DNA from: Paenibacillus sp. MMS20-IR301
GTDB lineage: Bacteria; Bacillota; Bacilli; Paenibacillales; Paenibacillaceae
Length of the DNA: 64,000 bases
Direction of reading: 5' to 3'
Assembly: GCF_032302195.1 (NCBI RefSeq)
Contig: NZ_CP135275.1
Location: 3,038,001 to 3,102,000 of the forward strand
Shown: positions 34,420 to 45,200 of the stretch, one piece after another
Position numbering within the stretch: position 1 is the stretch's first letter
Layout: each line of letters starts with the position of its first letter
Program-made: the position numbers and the translations under genes
Notes under the pieces: generated by a model
What the model was told of the DNA's origin: nothing
Database searches by the model: none
What the model saw: the letters and a program-made list of their open reading frames with translations, nothing else

Positions 34420-37400
34420 TTATTGGCCGGCTGTAATTAATTGATCAAGTCTGATGGCAATTGCTGCCGCCTGCTCACGCGTAAGCGGATTGGACGGATT
34501 CACTTTATTGCCTTCACCAAGGATAATGCCATTCTTGATGCTCAGTGCTACTGCTTGTCTGGCCCAGGCCGGAATCTTATCCTTGTCGGCAAAACCTCCG
34601 AGAATCGTAGTGATTTCAGCCTCGCTGATCTCACTGCCTGCATTGACCAGATTCAGCAGTCTGCCCAGCATCGTCATCGCTTCAATCCGTGTCAGTGTAT
34701 CCTGCGGCGCATATTTGCCGCCCGCGAATCCGGTGACAATACCCAGCTCTGCCGCAATAGATACGCTGCGGTTATACCAGCTGCTGCTGCTGACATCGCT
34801 GAACCCGGCTGCTGCTGCCTGCTTATTCATCAGACCTGCAACACGCAAGAGGATCGTCGGATACTCTGCTCTGGTCACTTTGCCTGCCGGATCGAAGGTG
34901 TCCGCTGATTTCCCTAAGACGAACAGCTTAGCAGAAGCTGCTGTAATTCCTTCTTTGCCCCAGCCTGCTGGCATATCCTTGAAGGTCTTCTCGTTGCGGA
35001 TGAAGAAGAGACTTCCTTCTCCGGTCAGCTGTACATTAACTGCTGTACCGCTGCTGTCCAGTTTCCATGGCACTGTAGTCCAGTTGCCTGCTGCATCCTT
35101 CAGCACGATTGCTGTAATTTCCTTGCCGGAAACCGGCGACGGAATAGCAATCTTCGCTGCAAGTGCCGGTGTCCAGCTGCCTGCCGGCAGGTTGGCCGTA
35201 ACCGATACACCCTGACCTGACGCTATTAACGAGAAGCCTTGCTGATCTGCAATAACCTTCATTGCCTGCTGGTCTGTACTACCGTTCTTCCCAATGCCTA
35301 CCACAAGCTCGCCTTTCACTGCGGCAAGATTCTCAGGAGCAAGTACCAGACGTCCCATTGGAACTTCAATGATAAGTTTTTTCTTGGCTGTTACTGCCTG
35401 CTGTACCACATTCTGATCCACATGAATGCTGAATGCGCCCGCAGCAGGATCTGCAGAAGTTACAGTAATATCACTGTCTGCTGCCGCTTCTTTCTCCGTA
35501 ATCCGGATTACTGCTGTAAGCCCGTTCCATTCAGCATTCACTGCCTGTCCGTTGACAGTCACTTGAGCGGCTGTGTCTGGAGCTTGCTCTTCGGTCTTGC
35601 CCGGTGCAGCTGCGCCGCCACCGCCACCGCCGCCTCCTCCGCCGCTACCGCTGCTGGCCCATACTTTGGCTGTAACCTGACCTGCTGCCATAACCAGCTT
35701 ATCGGTAGATGTGCGCTTAGCCAGTACGATTACATCACCGGATGAAGCATTGATTATGCCATCCAGCGGCAGGAGCGTCCATGAGCTGACATTCTCCTTG
35801 AAGCCCGGCAGGACTGCGCCGGAACGGTAGATCTTGTATGCGATCTGCTGTCCGGTCATATCCCCTGAGGACGTAACTGTAATTCTGGTCCGTCCGGAGT
35901 CGGCATACACCGTATCAGACTCGGCTGTCAGATCCCCGCGGTCCGTTGGTTTCGGTACAGCTACTGTTGAAACAAGCATCCCCTGAAGTGTTACACCCTC
36001 TGATACTTTATACTCAGCTTCGATTAAGCTTGAGCCTGTAGCAAGTGCTGTAACACTGCCGTTTGGCGACAAGGAAATTGCATCGCCTACCGGAACAGTA
36101 TAAGTCAGCTTCTTCAGATCTTCGCCGGTAATCGGCTGATTCTCAAATGCCGGCTTGCCGAAATCATCGACGATCACATTTCCGTCTTTGTCCAGGCCCT
36201 TTGAAACCCTGAGATAGGCCTTCACAGTGTCTACCGCACCTGGCAGCAGCTTCTCCGCTCCCTGTAGAACCAGGGCAACCGGAACCTTGTAGCCAGCGTT
36301 TGTAATATCCACAACCGCTGTATTCTGATTCTTGGCTTCGTCTGCAGCTACAATGCTAAGTGCTACTGAAGGGTCAGCAGAGTTGATTTTTACTGTTCCA
36401 TCAAAGCTTCCCGTCAGTGGATCCACCTTAATTGACGTGGGAACCACAACTTCTTTATAAGTTCCGTTCGTCTGCAGTTCATTTATCGTATAGTTGGCTG
36501 TGAGCAGGGTTCCGGTTGTTGTAGTTCCGGCTACTCTGACTTCGCCGTTCGCTGTCCGGTCACCCGTCACCGGCTGATCGATATACAGCACCGGTGCGAT
36601 TGTGTCCACAGTCATATACAGCATCGTAACCGAGATATCTTTAGTTACCGTATTTCTGGCTCTCAGTTCGAGAGCAAACGGCCCGTCTGTCTGGAACTGG
36701 TCCAGATTCAGGATGCCTTCGCTTCCGCCGCCCGCCTTATTCATCAACGCTACCGTCGCAATGGATTTCTCTGCATTGAACACTTCTACCGTCACATTAG
36801 ACTGGGTTGAAGTTAGCGTCAGCTTCTGTTTCGTTTCACTTGTCAACAAGTTAATGTAGTTTCCGGTATCCTGCACCGTGCCTTTATTAAGTTCTACGGG
36901 TAACTTAAGATCCGGCAGCTTCGGAACCGGCAGCAGCTTCTTGCTGCTGTCCTGGCGCTCTGCATAATGGTAGTTCTGGTTCTTGTCAGCATCCGCAGTC
37001 GGAACTGTTGCGGAAGTAACACCAACAACATACTCCGTGCCGACTTCCAGGCCGACATAGCTCAACTTGGTCACATCTGTAACCGTTCCTTCAAGGCTGG
37101 TTGTATTCACTTCATCCGAAGTGGATAATGCCTTCCAGCCGCCGATCAGAATACCTTCATATTTACCAGTTGCTGCATTCCAGTAAGGCTGGAGTTCATC
37201 TTCGGTATACAGGATTTCGCCAAATGGAGCATAAGTCTCCAGCTTGCCTTTCACTTCAGCCTGCGCATCAATTACGAAGCTGTGTTCGTAACCGCTGTGT
37301 CCTGATTTCTTGGCTCCCGGTTTAAAGGAGAGCGAGAACAGTCCGTTACCGGCAGGTACAACCGAGACATCACTTACTGTCTGCGGTGCAAGCGGATCAA

Positions 37401-40400
37401 TCAGCTCGAACTTCTGCGGAGAAGTCTTCGTGCCGAAGGTTGCGCTCGATTTCAGCTCAGCCCGCAGATAGTAGTTGCCTTGTCTGAGCAGCCCGCGGAT
37501 ATCCTCGGGATTGCCCATCAGCGTTACATTCGTTACATCAATGACTTTGCTGCCGCTGGTTACGCCGCCACTTACAGAACCTCCGGCACCAACCGGCACA
37601 TCTTTGGCAATCAGCATTCCCGGATCTCCCGGTGACAGCACCTCCTGCCCTTCAATCACAGTCTTCTCTGTAGTCACCGCATCTTCAGCCAGATACAGGT
37701 TCACTGTATCTCCCTCTGCTGCATTCGCAACTTTCCATGAAGCTGTGAATTTATTGGCATTCGTGTTATCCTTCGCGAGATTTACTTCGCTGAGCTGAGG
37801 CAGGGTAGGTACATTCATCAGCTTAGTTTCCACAGGCGAGACTGCAGTAAGCTTCCAGGTACCGCCTTTTTTAGCCTCATTCTCAGGGATAATAACATAA
37901 GCTCTGCGGATATCCACTTCAGCATTAAGCTTCGATGGGTCCTGTGATTTATCACTGGCAGGTATATATTGCGTAAAAGCATTGGCGTTAGGATTAACCT
38001 TATCCGGGTTAGTGAAGCTTTCGAATACTACCGGGTAATCCTTGCCTGCAGCATCCTGCAGTTTGAACTGCGGCATATCCTTACTGCTGTATTCCATTTC
38101 AATAATCGCATTGCCGCTTGCAGCGCCCACCCCAATCTCATGGATTCTGCCGCCGTTCTTGACCGTAATGCCGCCTACGCCGACATTAACCGATCCGTTC
38201 TCAACGATTTTCACACCTTCTGCTACTTCACGGTAGATAATCTCCTGATTCTCTTGCTCAGGAGCAGCCACGGCCGAAGTGGCGAGTGTCTCCACTCCTT
38301 CACCAATGACCATCAGGCGTGGCCCAAGCTCGGGATCATCCACTACGAGCTGAATCATGCCGTCCGGCAGCTGATCACTCGAAGTACCGAATTCAATGCC
38401 CCCGCTCCAATAGTAGGTAATGCCCAGTGAAATGAAGAGAATACCGATACTGCCCCATACCTTATCATTGTTGACACCGAGGAACATACTGGACAACGGC
38501 ATGCCGCCGACAACCGGAACACTGTTCGGTATCTGTATTTTGGAGCCGATATAGCCTTCAAAGTCCGTGCGGTTCTTCTCCAGGTTCTGTCCGACGAAGA
38601 TACCCGCCTTACCAATGATGATATCCCAGCCGCCGATATCCATTGCCGCTTCTACCCGTACAAACCATGGAGTAACCCACTGCGCTTCGAGCAGTGCCTT
38701 GGTCAGCATTGGAAGGCGGTCACCCGGTTCGGAATCTGCATCAGCCGAGAAATCCAATTTCCCTTCGATTTTGAGACCCGTGCGTTTCACCGTCAGATCT
38801 ATATCTCCGAAGAAGTAAGCCGGAGCTATACCGAACCGGAGCCCTACCCCTGCTTGAATCGTCAACGGGAACGGATCAGCAGCAGTACCGCCGGCAATCG
38901 TGTCGGCCAGTTCACGGACAGCACCGCGTATTTCGTTCAGGTAAGTTGCCCCGGTGATCAGGATACCCGGAGACGGCAGGGTTGCCCCGAAGCCGATGAC
39001 ATCCGGCAGAATCCGGCCGTCCTTAACCTTCTTAAGTGCGAATTCAATCTGAACTCCGAGCATGTTCTTCAGCTGTGCATCAAACTTCAGACCGTACGTA
39101 TTTCCTTCACCGTCGCCCTGAACCACATGCTTAATCGTAATTTCTCCGCTCGGAGATTCCGGTTCATCTTTCTTTTTCTTGGCCGGTTCAAACAAGCCCA
39201 TATTATTCTCCAGGCCGAATCCGAGAGATGCATCCACCCCGTAGAAGCCTGCACTATTGAAGATTACATTCTTGATTTCAGCACTTACTACCTTGAGGGA
39301 CAGTGAACCTCCGAAGGAGATACCGCCTTCTCTGAGAATAAAGTCATTGAAGCTGAAGCCAAAGCCGTCAATGGCAAAGCTTGGTGCTCCAAACAGCGAC
39401 TGCTTGTTAAAGTACACATCCTCGATCATGATCTGGCGTAACGGATTCAATCTGTCACCGACAGCGCCAAGGGCCCACTTCAGACTGCCGTTAAGACTGC
39501 TGTCCTCAGGGTTGTGCTTCGATTCATTGTCTTTTTTGGCAGTTGACGGTTTTTTGAGACTAGTAGGATTGAAGCCGCCATCGCCAAGGGATTTGGTGAA
39601 GCCGTTGAAGAAGTCAAGCGTCCATTCCCCTTTATGGAAGACGAAACCGCTGCTCGCCACGCTAAGTGTTCCATCCCCCTTGATGAACAAGGTATCAAGG
39701 AACGGCATATCCGCAGGCTGGGACTTCCCGAAGATATCCAGCTTACCGCGGACAAAAGCCAAATCCTTACCCGTATACGCTACTGCATCATTGATGATTG
39801 CCGGTTCGGTTTTGGTATCGACGACGACCTGCTCATCCTTACCGGAACCGACCTGCTTGATCATCCCGCGGATCGTAACCAGGATCTCACGGTCGTATTT
39901 CGCATCCTTCGAGTCAACCTCTTCTTGGAATTTCTCAAAGTCCTGCTCCGATGCGAACAATTTGTAAGTATACATCGGAGTCTTTTTCAGCGCCGCATCA
40001 TCCATAAATTCCTTAAGATCAAAGGAAGGATCTACCGCTTTGCTCGCCGCTCCGATGAGTGCCTTGGTCTGTTTATAGCTGGTAACTGCGGAATACAGGA
40101 ATGCCCCGTCTTTAAAAGGCTTGCTTGGGAACAGTGAATTCAGCTGAGTCAGCAAATCACCTTTCACAGAAGCTCCGTTTGACAAGCCGCTGACATCTAC
40201 ATACTCTCTGTACAGTGCCATAATTCCGGCTTCGCGGATCCGCGTTTCATTATTGTCTGTAACCAGGAAGGATTGCGGAGTCGTGATATCATAGAGGGCT
40301 GCAACTTCCTCATCGCCTCCGGCATCGCCTTTATAATCGATCTCTACCTGGTATTCACCCAGCGGAAGATCAGGCCCAAGCCCGCTTTTCAGCACGTTGC

Positions 40401-42201
40401 CGCCCTTATCCACCTGTTCGCCGCCGCGGTACGTAATCCGCATTGCGCCGGAGAAGCCGTCGTCAGTCGGCTGCATAACTACCGCATCCTGCACATTGAC
40501 CTTGTACCGGTCCCCGTTCGCCTTATTCTTCAGGAACAGGTCAAAGTTCGGTGCTGTAGTGTCATTGCCTGTATTGTAGGCTTCAATGTTCGACAGGTTC
40601 ACAGTCACATACTTCACATCTGTGCTGTAAAGCTCCTTCGGAGACAGTGAATAGGAATACGTAGCTGTTGCTTCGCCTACCGGCGGCAGCAGAATAAAGT
40701 TTGTACGTGTAGATTCATACTGTGCTCTGATCCCTTCATCCTCGACACCCTCAATTTTACCTTGTGTTTCAGGGCTTCGTGCAGAGATCATGTATTCCTT
40801 GGTGACCGGCCATGGTCTGCCTTTAGCCTGTACGCGGAAAGATGCAGTAACAGCATCACCCGGCTTGTACTTCGGCTCAATTCCCATAGCAGCTTCTTCC
40901 GGAGTAGCTGACTTTTTAAATTCCAGCATTTTGCTGCGGTCATTCTCCAGGACAGGCCTGCCGTTTGCGTCCAGAACATCCTGGCCGCGCTCATCCTGCC
41001 TGACGAAGCTGAGGCCGCTCTCGAGCGTCATCTCCACTTCGATCTTGGAATGCTCCATATTGTAAGCCTGCAGGTTCTCAACCTCAGCTGTGACGGTGAA
41101 AACTCCGTTATCCACATATTTCGACGGAACGCTCTCCCCTGCTGACAGGGGGGCAGTAGCCAGCTGCTGAATCTGATCTACATAGCGGATCGAGAATACT
41201 TTATCAGGCGCCGTAAGTTCTCCTAGCCCGTATACCGTCTCGAAGCTCTGGAAGCCTCCGGCTGCCAGCTTCTCCGGGTTCCAGTAGAAGGCAACGGCGG
41301 AATCCGCCGTGCCGTAATCATTGGTGTCTCTGGTGAAATCCAGGTTCGGATTCACTTGATAGTCCCATTTCGTGTTAGCCAGGCCGTTCCAGTGCCCGAC
41401 AATCATTTCATCCACAATATTAATGTTCTGTTCAGCAAAGTTATTGAAGCCGTAAGCTACAACATTGGTTGCCTGCGGGTTACTAAGATCAAGCTTATCG
41501 CGCATTACCCAGTAAGCGGGAATTTTGTAATAAGCTCTGTCCTCTTCCGGAATATTGCCGTCAGCCTCCGGATTATGCACCAGCTTCCGCTCTAACTGCA
41601 GCGGAGACTTATAGGCTGTGCCAATCTGGAACTGCGGGCCGTCGTTTCCGCCGACCATCGTATCCAGCAGAATCCGGCTTCCGATCTGGACCTGTGCATT
41701 GCTCCGGTTGTTCACTTCATAGCGGATATTGACGTTTCCGGAATTCACAGCATCCTTGCTGTCGGTGTAGAGCAGCAGAATCTGCTTAATCTCCACGCCT
41801 TTAATCTTCCAGATCATCTCAAGCTGCTTAGTTCCATTCGAATTTTCAACCACTTTAGGTGCAGTAGTCTCTGAATAATGGCTGTTATCGAACTTGTACT
41901 TATTTCCGTAAATATAATCCGTTCCGTCAATCCGGAACGTCGTGAACGACGTTTCCGGATCATCTCCCTGGAACAGCAAATTTACGTTGTTATCATTTTT
42001 ACGGATCGGCTGGCCATCTACTGTCCGTATTCCATAGCGCCCGGTTTCGTTATCCACAGTAACCTTAATAAAGTTATTCTGTATAACGGTTGTTTTCGTA
42101 CTGCTGGCCGCCTCCACAAGGGCATGAAAGCTCTCGGAGGTGGACAGAAATACCATGATTAATGTGAGCATTACCGCCGTAACGCGTTTAAACAGCTTCA
42201 C
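34420..42201 (-). CDS. Giant SLH-anchored multidomain surface protein
   Basis: 2593 residues. The GTG at 42199-42201 is preferred: GGGGGA lies seven bases upstream and the product starts with a clean signal peptide (MKLFKRVTAVMLTLIMVFLS). An ATG at 42226-42228 directly behind the upstream stop codon lacks a ribosome site. The body begins with a beta-sandwich region (NNFIKVTVDNETGRYGIRT), followed by beta-rich segments including fibronectin/Ig-like strands (LGLE-VGTEYVVGVTSATVP around residue 1720). Near residue 2190 there is a ten-glycine linker, and the end (about 2400-2593) holds three SLH domains (SRAEYP/TRIEAM/TREQAA-type). It should be displayed on the cell wall. No enzymatic motif was recognised. 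Confidence 0.88.
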   Translation of the reverse strand: MKLFKRVTAVMLTLIMVFLSTSESFHALVEAASSTKTTVIQNNFIKVTVDNETGRYGIRTVDGQPIRKNDNNVNLLFQGDDPETSFTTFRIDGTDYIYGNKYKFDNSHYSETTAPKVVENSNGTKQLEMIWKIKGVEIKQILLLYTDSKDAVNSGNVNIRYEVNNRSNAQVQIGSRILLDTMVGGNDGPQFQIGTAYKSPLQLERKLVHNPEADGNIPEEDRAYYKIPAYWVMRDKLDLSNPQATNVVAYGFNNFAEQNINIVDEMIVGHWNGLANTKWDYQVNPNLDFTRDTNDYGTADSAVAFYWNPEKLAAGGFQSFETVYGLGELTAPDKVFSIRYVDQIQQLATAPLSAGESVPSKYVDNGVFTVTAEVENLQAYNMEHSKIEVEMTLESGLSFVRQDERGQDVLDANGRPVLENDRSKMLEFKKSATPEEAAMGIEPKYKPGDAVTASFRVQAKGRPWPVTKEYMISARSPETQGKIEGVEDEGIRAQYESTRTNFILLPPVGEATATYSYSLSPKELYSTDVKYVTVNLSNIEAYNTGNDTTAPNFDLFLKNKANGDRYKVNVQDAVVMQPTDDGFSGAMRITYRGGEQVDKGGNVLKSGLGPDLPLGEYQVEIDYKGDAGGDEEVAALYDITTPQSFLVTDNNETRIREAGIMALYREYVDVSGLSNGASVKGDLLTQLNSLFPSKPFKDGAFLYSAVTSYKQTKALIGAASKAVDPSFDLKEFMDDAALKKTPMYTYKLFASEQDFEKFQEEVDSKDAKYDREILVTIRGMIKQVGSGKDEQVVVDTKTEPAIINDAVAYTGKDLAFVRGKLDIFGKSQPADMPFLDTLFIKGDGTLSVASSGFVFHKGEWTLDFFNGFTKSLGDGGFNPTSLKKPSTAKKDNESKHNPEDSSLNGSLKWALGAVGDRLNPLRQIMIEDVYFNKQSLFGAPSFAIDGFGFSFNDFILREGGISFGGSLSLKVVSAEIKNVIFNSAGFYGVDASLGFGLENNMGLFEPAKKKKDEPESPSGEITIKHVVQGDGEGNTYGLKFDAQLKNMLGVQIEFALKKVKDGRILPDVIGFGATLPSPGILITGATYLNEIRGAVRELADTIAGGTAADPFPLTIQAGVGLRFGIAPAYFFGDIDLTVKRTGLKIEGKLDFSADADSEPGDRLPMLTKALLEAQWVTPWFVRVEAAMDIGGWDIIIGKAGIFVGQNLEKNRTDFEGYIGSKIQIPNSVPVVGGMPLSSMFLGVNNDKVWGSIGILFISLGITYYWSGGIEFGTSSDQLPDGMIQLVVDDPELGPRLMVIGEGVETLATSAVAAPEQENQEIIYREVAEGVKIVENGSVNVGVGGITVKNGGRIHEIGVGAASGNAIIEMEYSSKDMPQFKLQDAAGKDYPVVFESFTNPDKVNPNANAFTQYIPASDKSQDPSKLNAEVDIRRAYVIIPENEAKKGGTWKLTAVSPVETKLMNVPTLPQLSEVNLAKDNTNANKFTASWKVANAAEGDTVNLYLAEDAVTTEKTVIEGQEVLSPGDPGMLIAKDVPVGAGGSVSGGVTSGSKVIDVTNVTLMGNPEDIRGLLRQGNYYLRAELKSSATFGTKTSPQKFELIDPLAPQTVSDVSVVPAGNGLFSLSFKPGAKKSGHSGYEHSFVIDAQAEVKGKLETYAPFGEILYTEDELQPYWNAATGKYEGILIGGWKALSTSDEVNTTSLEGTVTDVTKLSYVGLEVGTEYVVGVTSATVPTADADKNQNYHYAERQDSSKKLLPVPKLPDLKLPVELNKGTVQDTGNYINLLTSETKQKLTLTSTQSNVTVEVFNAEKSIATVALMNKAGGGSEGILNLDQFQTDGPFALELRARNTVTKDISVTMLYMTVDTIAPVLYIDQPVTGDRTANGEVRVAGTTTTGTLLTANYTINELQTNGTYKEVVVPTSIKVDPLTGSFDGTVKINSADPSVALSIVAADEAKNQNTAVVDITNAGYKVPVALVLQGAEKLLPGAVDTVKAYLRVSKGLDKDGNVIVDDFGKPAFENQPITGEDLKKLTYTVPVGDAISLSPNGSVTALATGSSLIEAEYKVSEGVTLQGMLVSTVAVPKPTDRGDLTAESDTVYADSGRTRITVTSSGDMTGQQIAYKIYRSGAVLPGFKENVSSWTLLPLDGIINASSGDVIVLAKRTSTDKLVMAAGQVTAKVWASSGSGGGGGGGGGGAAAPGKTEEQAPDTAAQVTVNGQAVNAEWNGLTAVIRITEKEAAADSDITVTSADPAAGAFSIHVDQNVVQQAVTAKKKLIIEVPMGRLVLAPENLAAVKGELVVGIGKNGSTDQQAMKVIADQQGFSLIASGQGVSVTANLPAGSWTPALAAKIAIPSPVSGKEITAIVLKDAAGNWTTVPWKLDSSGTAVNVQLTGEGSLFFIRNEKTFKDMPAGWGKEGITAASAKLFVLGKSADTFDPAGKVTRAEYPTILLRVAGLMNKQAAAAGFSDVSSSSWYNRSVSIAAELGIVTGFAGGKYAPQDTLTRIEAMTMLGRLLNLVNAGSEISEAEITTILGGFADKDKIPAWARQAVALSIKNGIILGEGNKVNPSNPLTREQAAAIAIRLDQLITAGQ

Positions 42202-42228
42202 CTGGTGTTCCCCCTGTTCATCTTTCAT

Positions 42229-45200
42229 TTATTTCGTGTTGCCAATAAAGAAGGTGGAGAATTCACGGTCACGCTCCTGGGTTCTCACCACAATGGTGTA
42301 CCAGCCTGTTTTCGGGAAGGTGACCTTGAACTGTTTGTTCACGAGTTCGTTATAGGTCAATTTCTCCTGTACAAGCTTCAGCTGCCCTTCGCGGTATAGA
42401 CCAGGGTAATACAGAATATCGAAAGTACCTGCTTGGTTGACTTTATCTACACCGGCAACCTTCATCACGTTATAACCCGTCACCTTGAACGTAAGGGTGT
42501 TGGTATTGAACAATGCAGACTCTCCGGAGGATGCAGAGATCAGGGTATCATTACCGAAGATAAGCAGGCCGCCATCCTTCACGACTACTACATCCTGGTA
42601 AACGACTGTCTCATTGCCTACCTGGTCAACAGCTGTGTAAGCTACACGCTGGCGTCCGAGCTTGCTGAGATCAAGTCCGCTGATAGACACCTTCACATCG
42701 GCTGCAGCCGATACATTATCGGAAACAGTGAAGCCGCCGAGATCTGTGCGGAAGTTGAAGTCTTTCTTGTTCTGGGCAATACCGGCTGTTTCATTATTCA
42801 GTGTCAGCTCAGGCGGTGTGTTATCAAGACCGGTAATGGTAACCGGAGCCTTGTTCACATTGCCCAGCAGATCAGAGATAGCAACCACTGTAGACCCGTT
42901 GCTCTCAAAAGTACGGTAGTAGCTGAACGTTCCATCAGCTCCGCTGATCTGATTCGTATAAGCTGCTCCGTCCAGAATTGGTCTGACACCGAAGAACATC
43001 TTGTTAGGAGCTGTAACGGTACCGCTCAGCGTAACCTTTACTTTACCTTTGGCATATTTCTGTCCGCCGATCGTTACAATCCGATCAGCCGGAACAGCTG
43101 CGCCAGCTGCATCCACGAAGGTATACGTTATCTTTCCGACTTCCGGTGAAGCGGAGAGAATATTATCAACCTTCTCTTTAATAACTGCCGTATTGCCGTA
43201 GTTATCAATCACAGTGAACGAGGCAGTGCCATTCTCAGTCAGAGTAATGCTCTTGTCCTGACTGGTAATCTTGATCTGCTTGTCCGAATTGTCTGCTTTC
43301 TCTACCGTTAAGGTAACTCCGGTGGAGAACAGTACATTTCCGCCGTTATCTGTTACAGTGTTGAACGTGCTGCCGCCATTCGTACCATACTGGTAAGAGC
43401 GGACAACCTTCACCTTCGGTGCTTCTTTGTTAATATTCTTGACCTTGGCTTCAACCGTATTGATATTCCCGGCCGCGTCCTTAATTTCAAAGATGAACGT
43501 GCCGTTCTCTTTGAAGGTGTAGGAGTTCTTGCCGCCGTTGTTCGTAATGGTTACCGGCTCAGAGGTGCTCTGGAGATAGGCGGTTACATTGTTATTGGTC
43601 TGGCCTTCGTTGGAATACTCAACCGTTCCTTCCGGGTTGGTTCCATCAATGTTCTTCACAACCAGATAGAGTGTATCTGTCCGTGTTGTGTCACTGAGGT
43701 CAGTCAGATCAAAGCTGTAGAAGCCATTCTCATAAATCTTGAATTTATTACCAGTACGCACAGGCTCCGAAGGGTTGATCTTCGAAGGCATCACGCGGAT
43801 CCCCGGCGGTAGTGTAATTTCAATATCGGCACCAACCTTGGCATTTACCGGTCCGGTTGTACTAAGTGCAGCAAGCGCATAAACCGGCAGTACTGATGTA
43901 GATGCGTTTTTGATATCAAGTTTGGCTGGCTCATTGATCAAACCGCCTGGTGTTCTGTATTTCACCCATACCTGCAGCTGCTCAGGATCTCCTGTCGGAA
44001 CCTTCACGGCTACAAAGTTGGTATACGGCTTCCAGTTGAGCCAGCTTGTCCCGTTATCAGGGGACACCGAATATTCATAACCCGTTTTGTCATCTGTCAC
44101 GAGGCTAAGCTTCACAATCGCTGTGTAGCCATCCTCTCCATCCCCTGACAAATAGATGAGCGAAGAATCTGCGTTAGCCGGCGGCGTCTCCGGTTTCGAA
44201 GATGCGGATACTTTGAAGGTTCCTGTGCTTGCCGTAACCGAGCTATTGCCCGCTCCGTCCGTTGCAAGGACATATAATTTGAAATCCGCAATTTCTCCAG
44301 CTTCCAATGCCTTGCCGTCAACGGATACTGTTCCGCTTGATGGCACATCCTGCCATTTAGCTTGATCAGGTACTTCTGCACCTTTCTCTACTTTAACCCA
44401 TTGATATTTGCTTATTAGCCCCTTTGTACTATAGAACTCCGACACGTTCACCCGGGTCTTATGTTCCGGAAGCGGATAAGTTATCGAATTGATGCTAAAG
44501 GTAACTGTTGGTGCCTCATTGTCAAAATAATAAGCTTTGGAGTAGTAGTAGGTTCTGTCGCTATGCTTCACCATAAGGTGAATGTATTGCGTACCGTTCA
44601 CCAAAGGGTCAGCCGGAATGACATAGCTGTAAGTAGCTTCACTTACGGTTGTATTCAGACTCATTGCTGCTGGTTCCGGAACGGAAATTCCTTCTGCTGC
44701 TTCTGCATTGGCAGCAGGTGCCGGAGTTTCTTCTGCCGCCAGCGGCGTCAGTGAAGGTTCGGCAGGACCTGTGGATAAGAGCTTAAGAATCGCTACCGGT
44801 CCAATGTTTGCGGTAACTTCCGGTTCAGTTGTGACATCCGGCGCTGCAGGAGCAACAGGCTCTGTTGCTTCCTCCCCGCCTTCCGGGAGATTCTCGGCTG
44901 AACGCGACTGCATCCGGTTAGCGCTTTGCTGAATGCCGGTATATTCACTATCAGAATCCGGATGAATGGAGCTGCTGCTGATTGCATAGCCTACGAAACC
45001 AGGCTTAACTTTACTGATCTCGAAGGTTACTTCATGACTCTTCACATAATCCGGATTGGCTTCCGGTGTGAAGCTCGTTGGAACAGCCGCCTCGGAGCTT
45101 ACAATAATCGCTCTTTCCTGCGGTGTTTTGACCGTCTCATTACCCGCATAGTCTGTTGCCTTCAGATAGAGCCAGTAGGCACCGTCTTCATTGATATCTT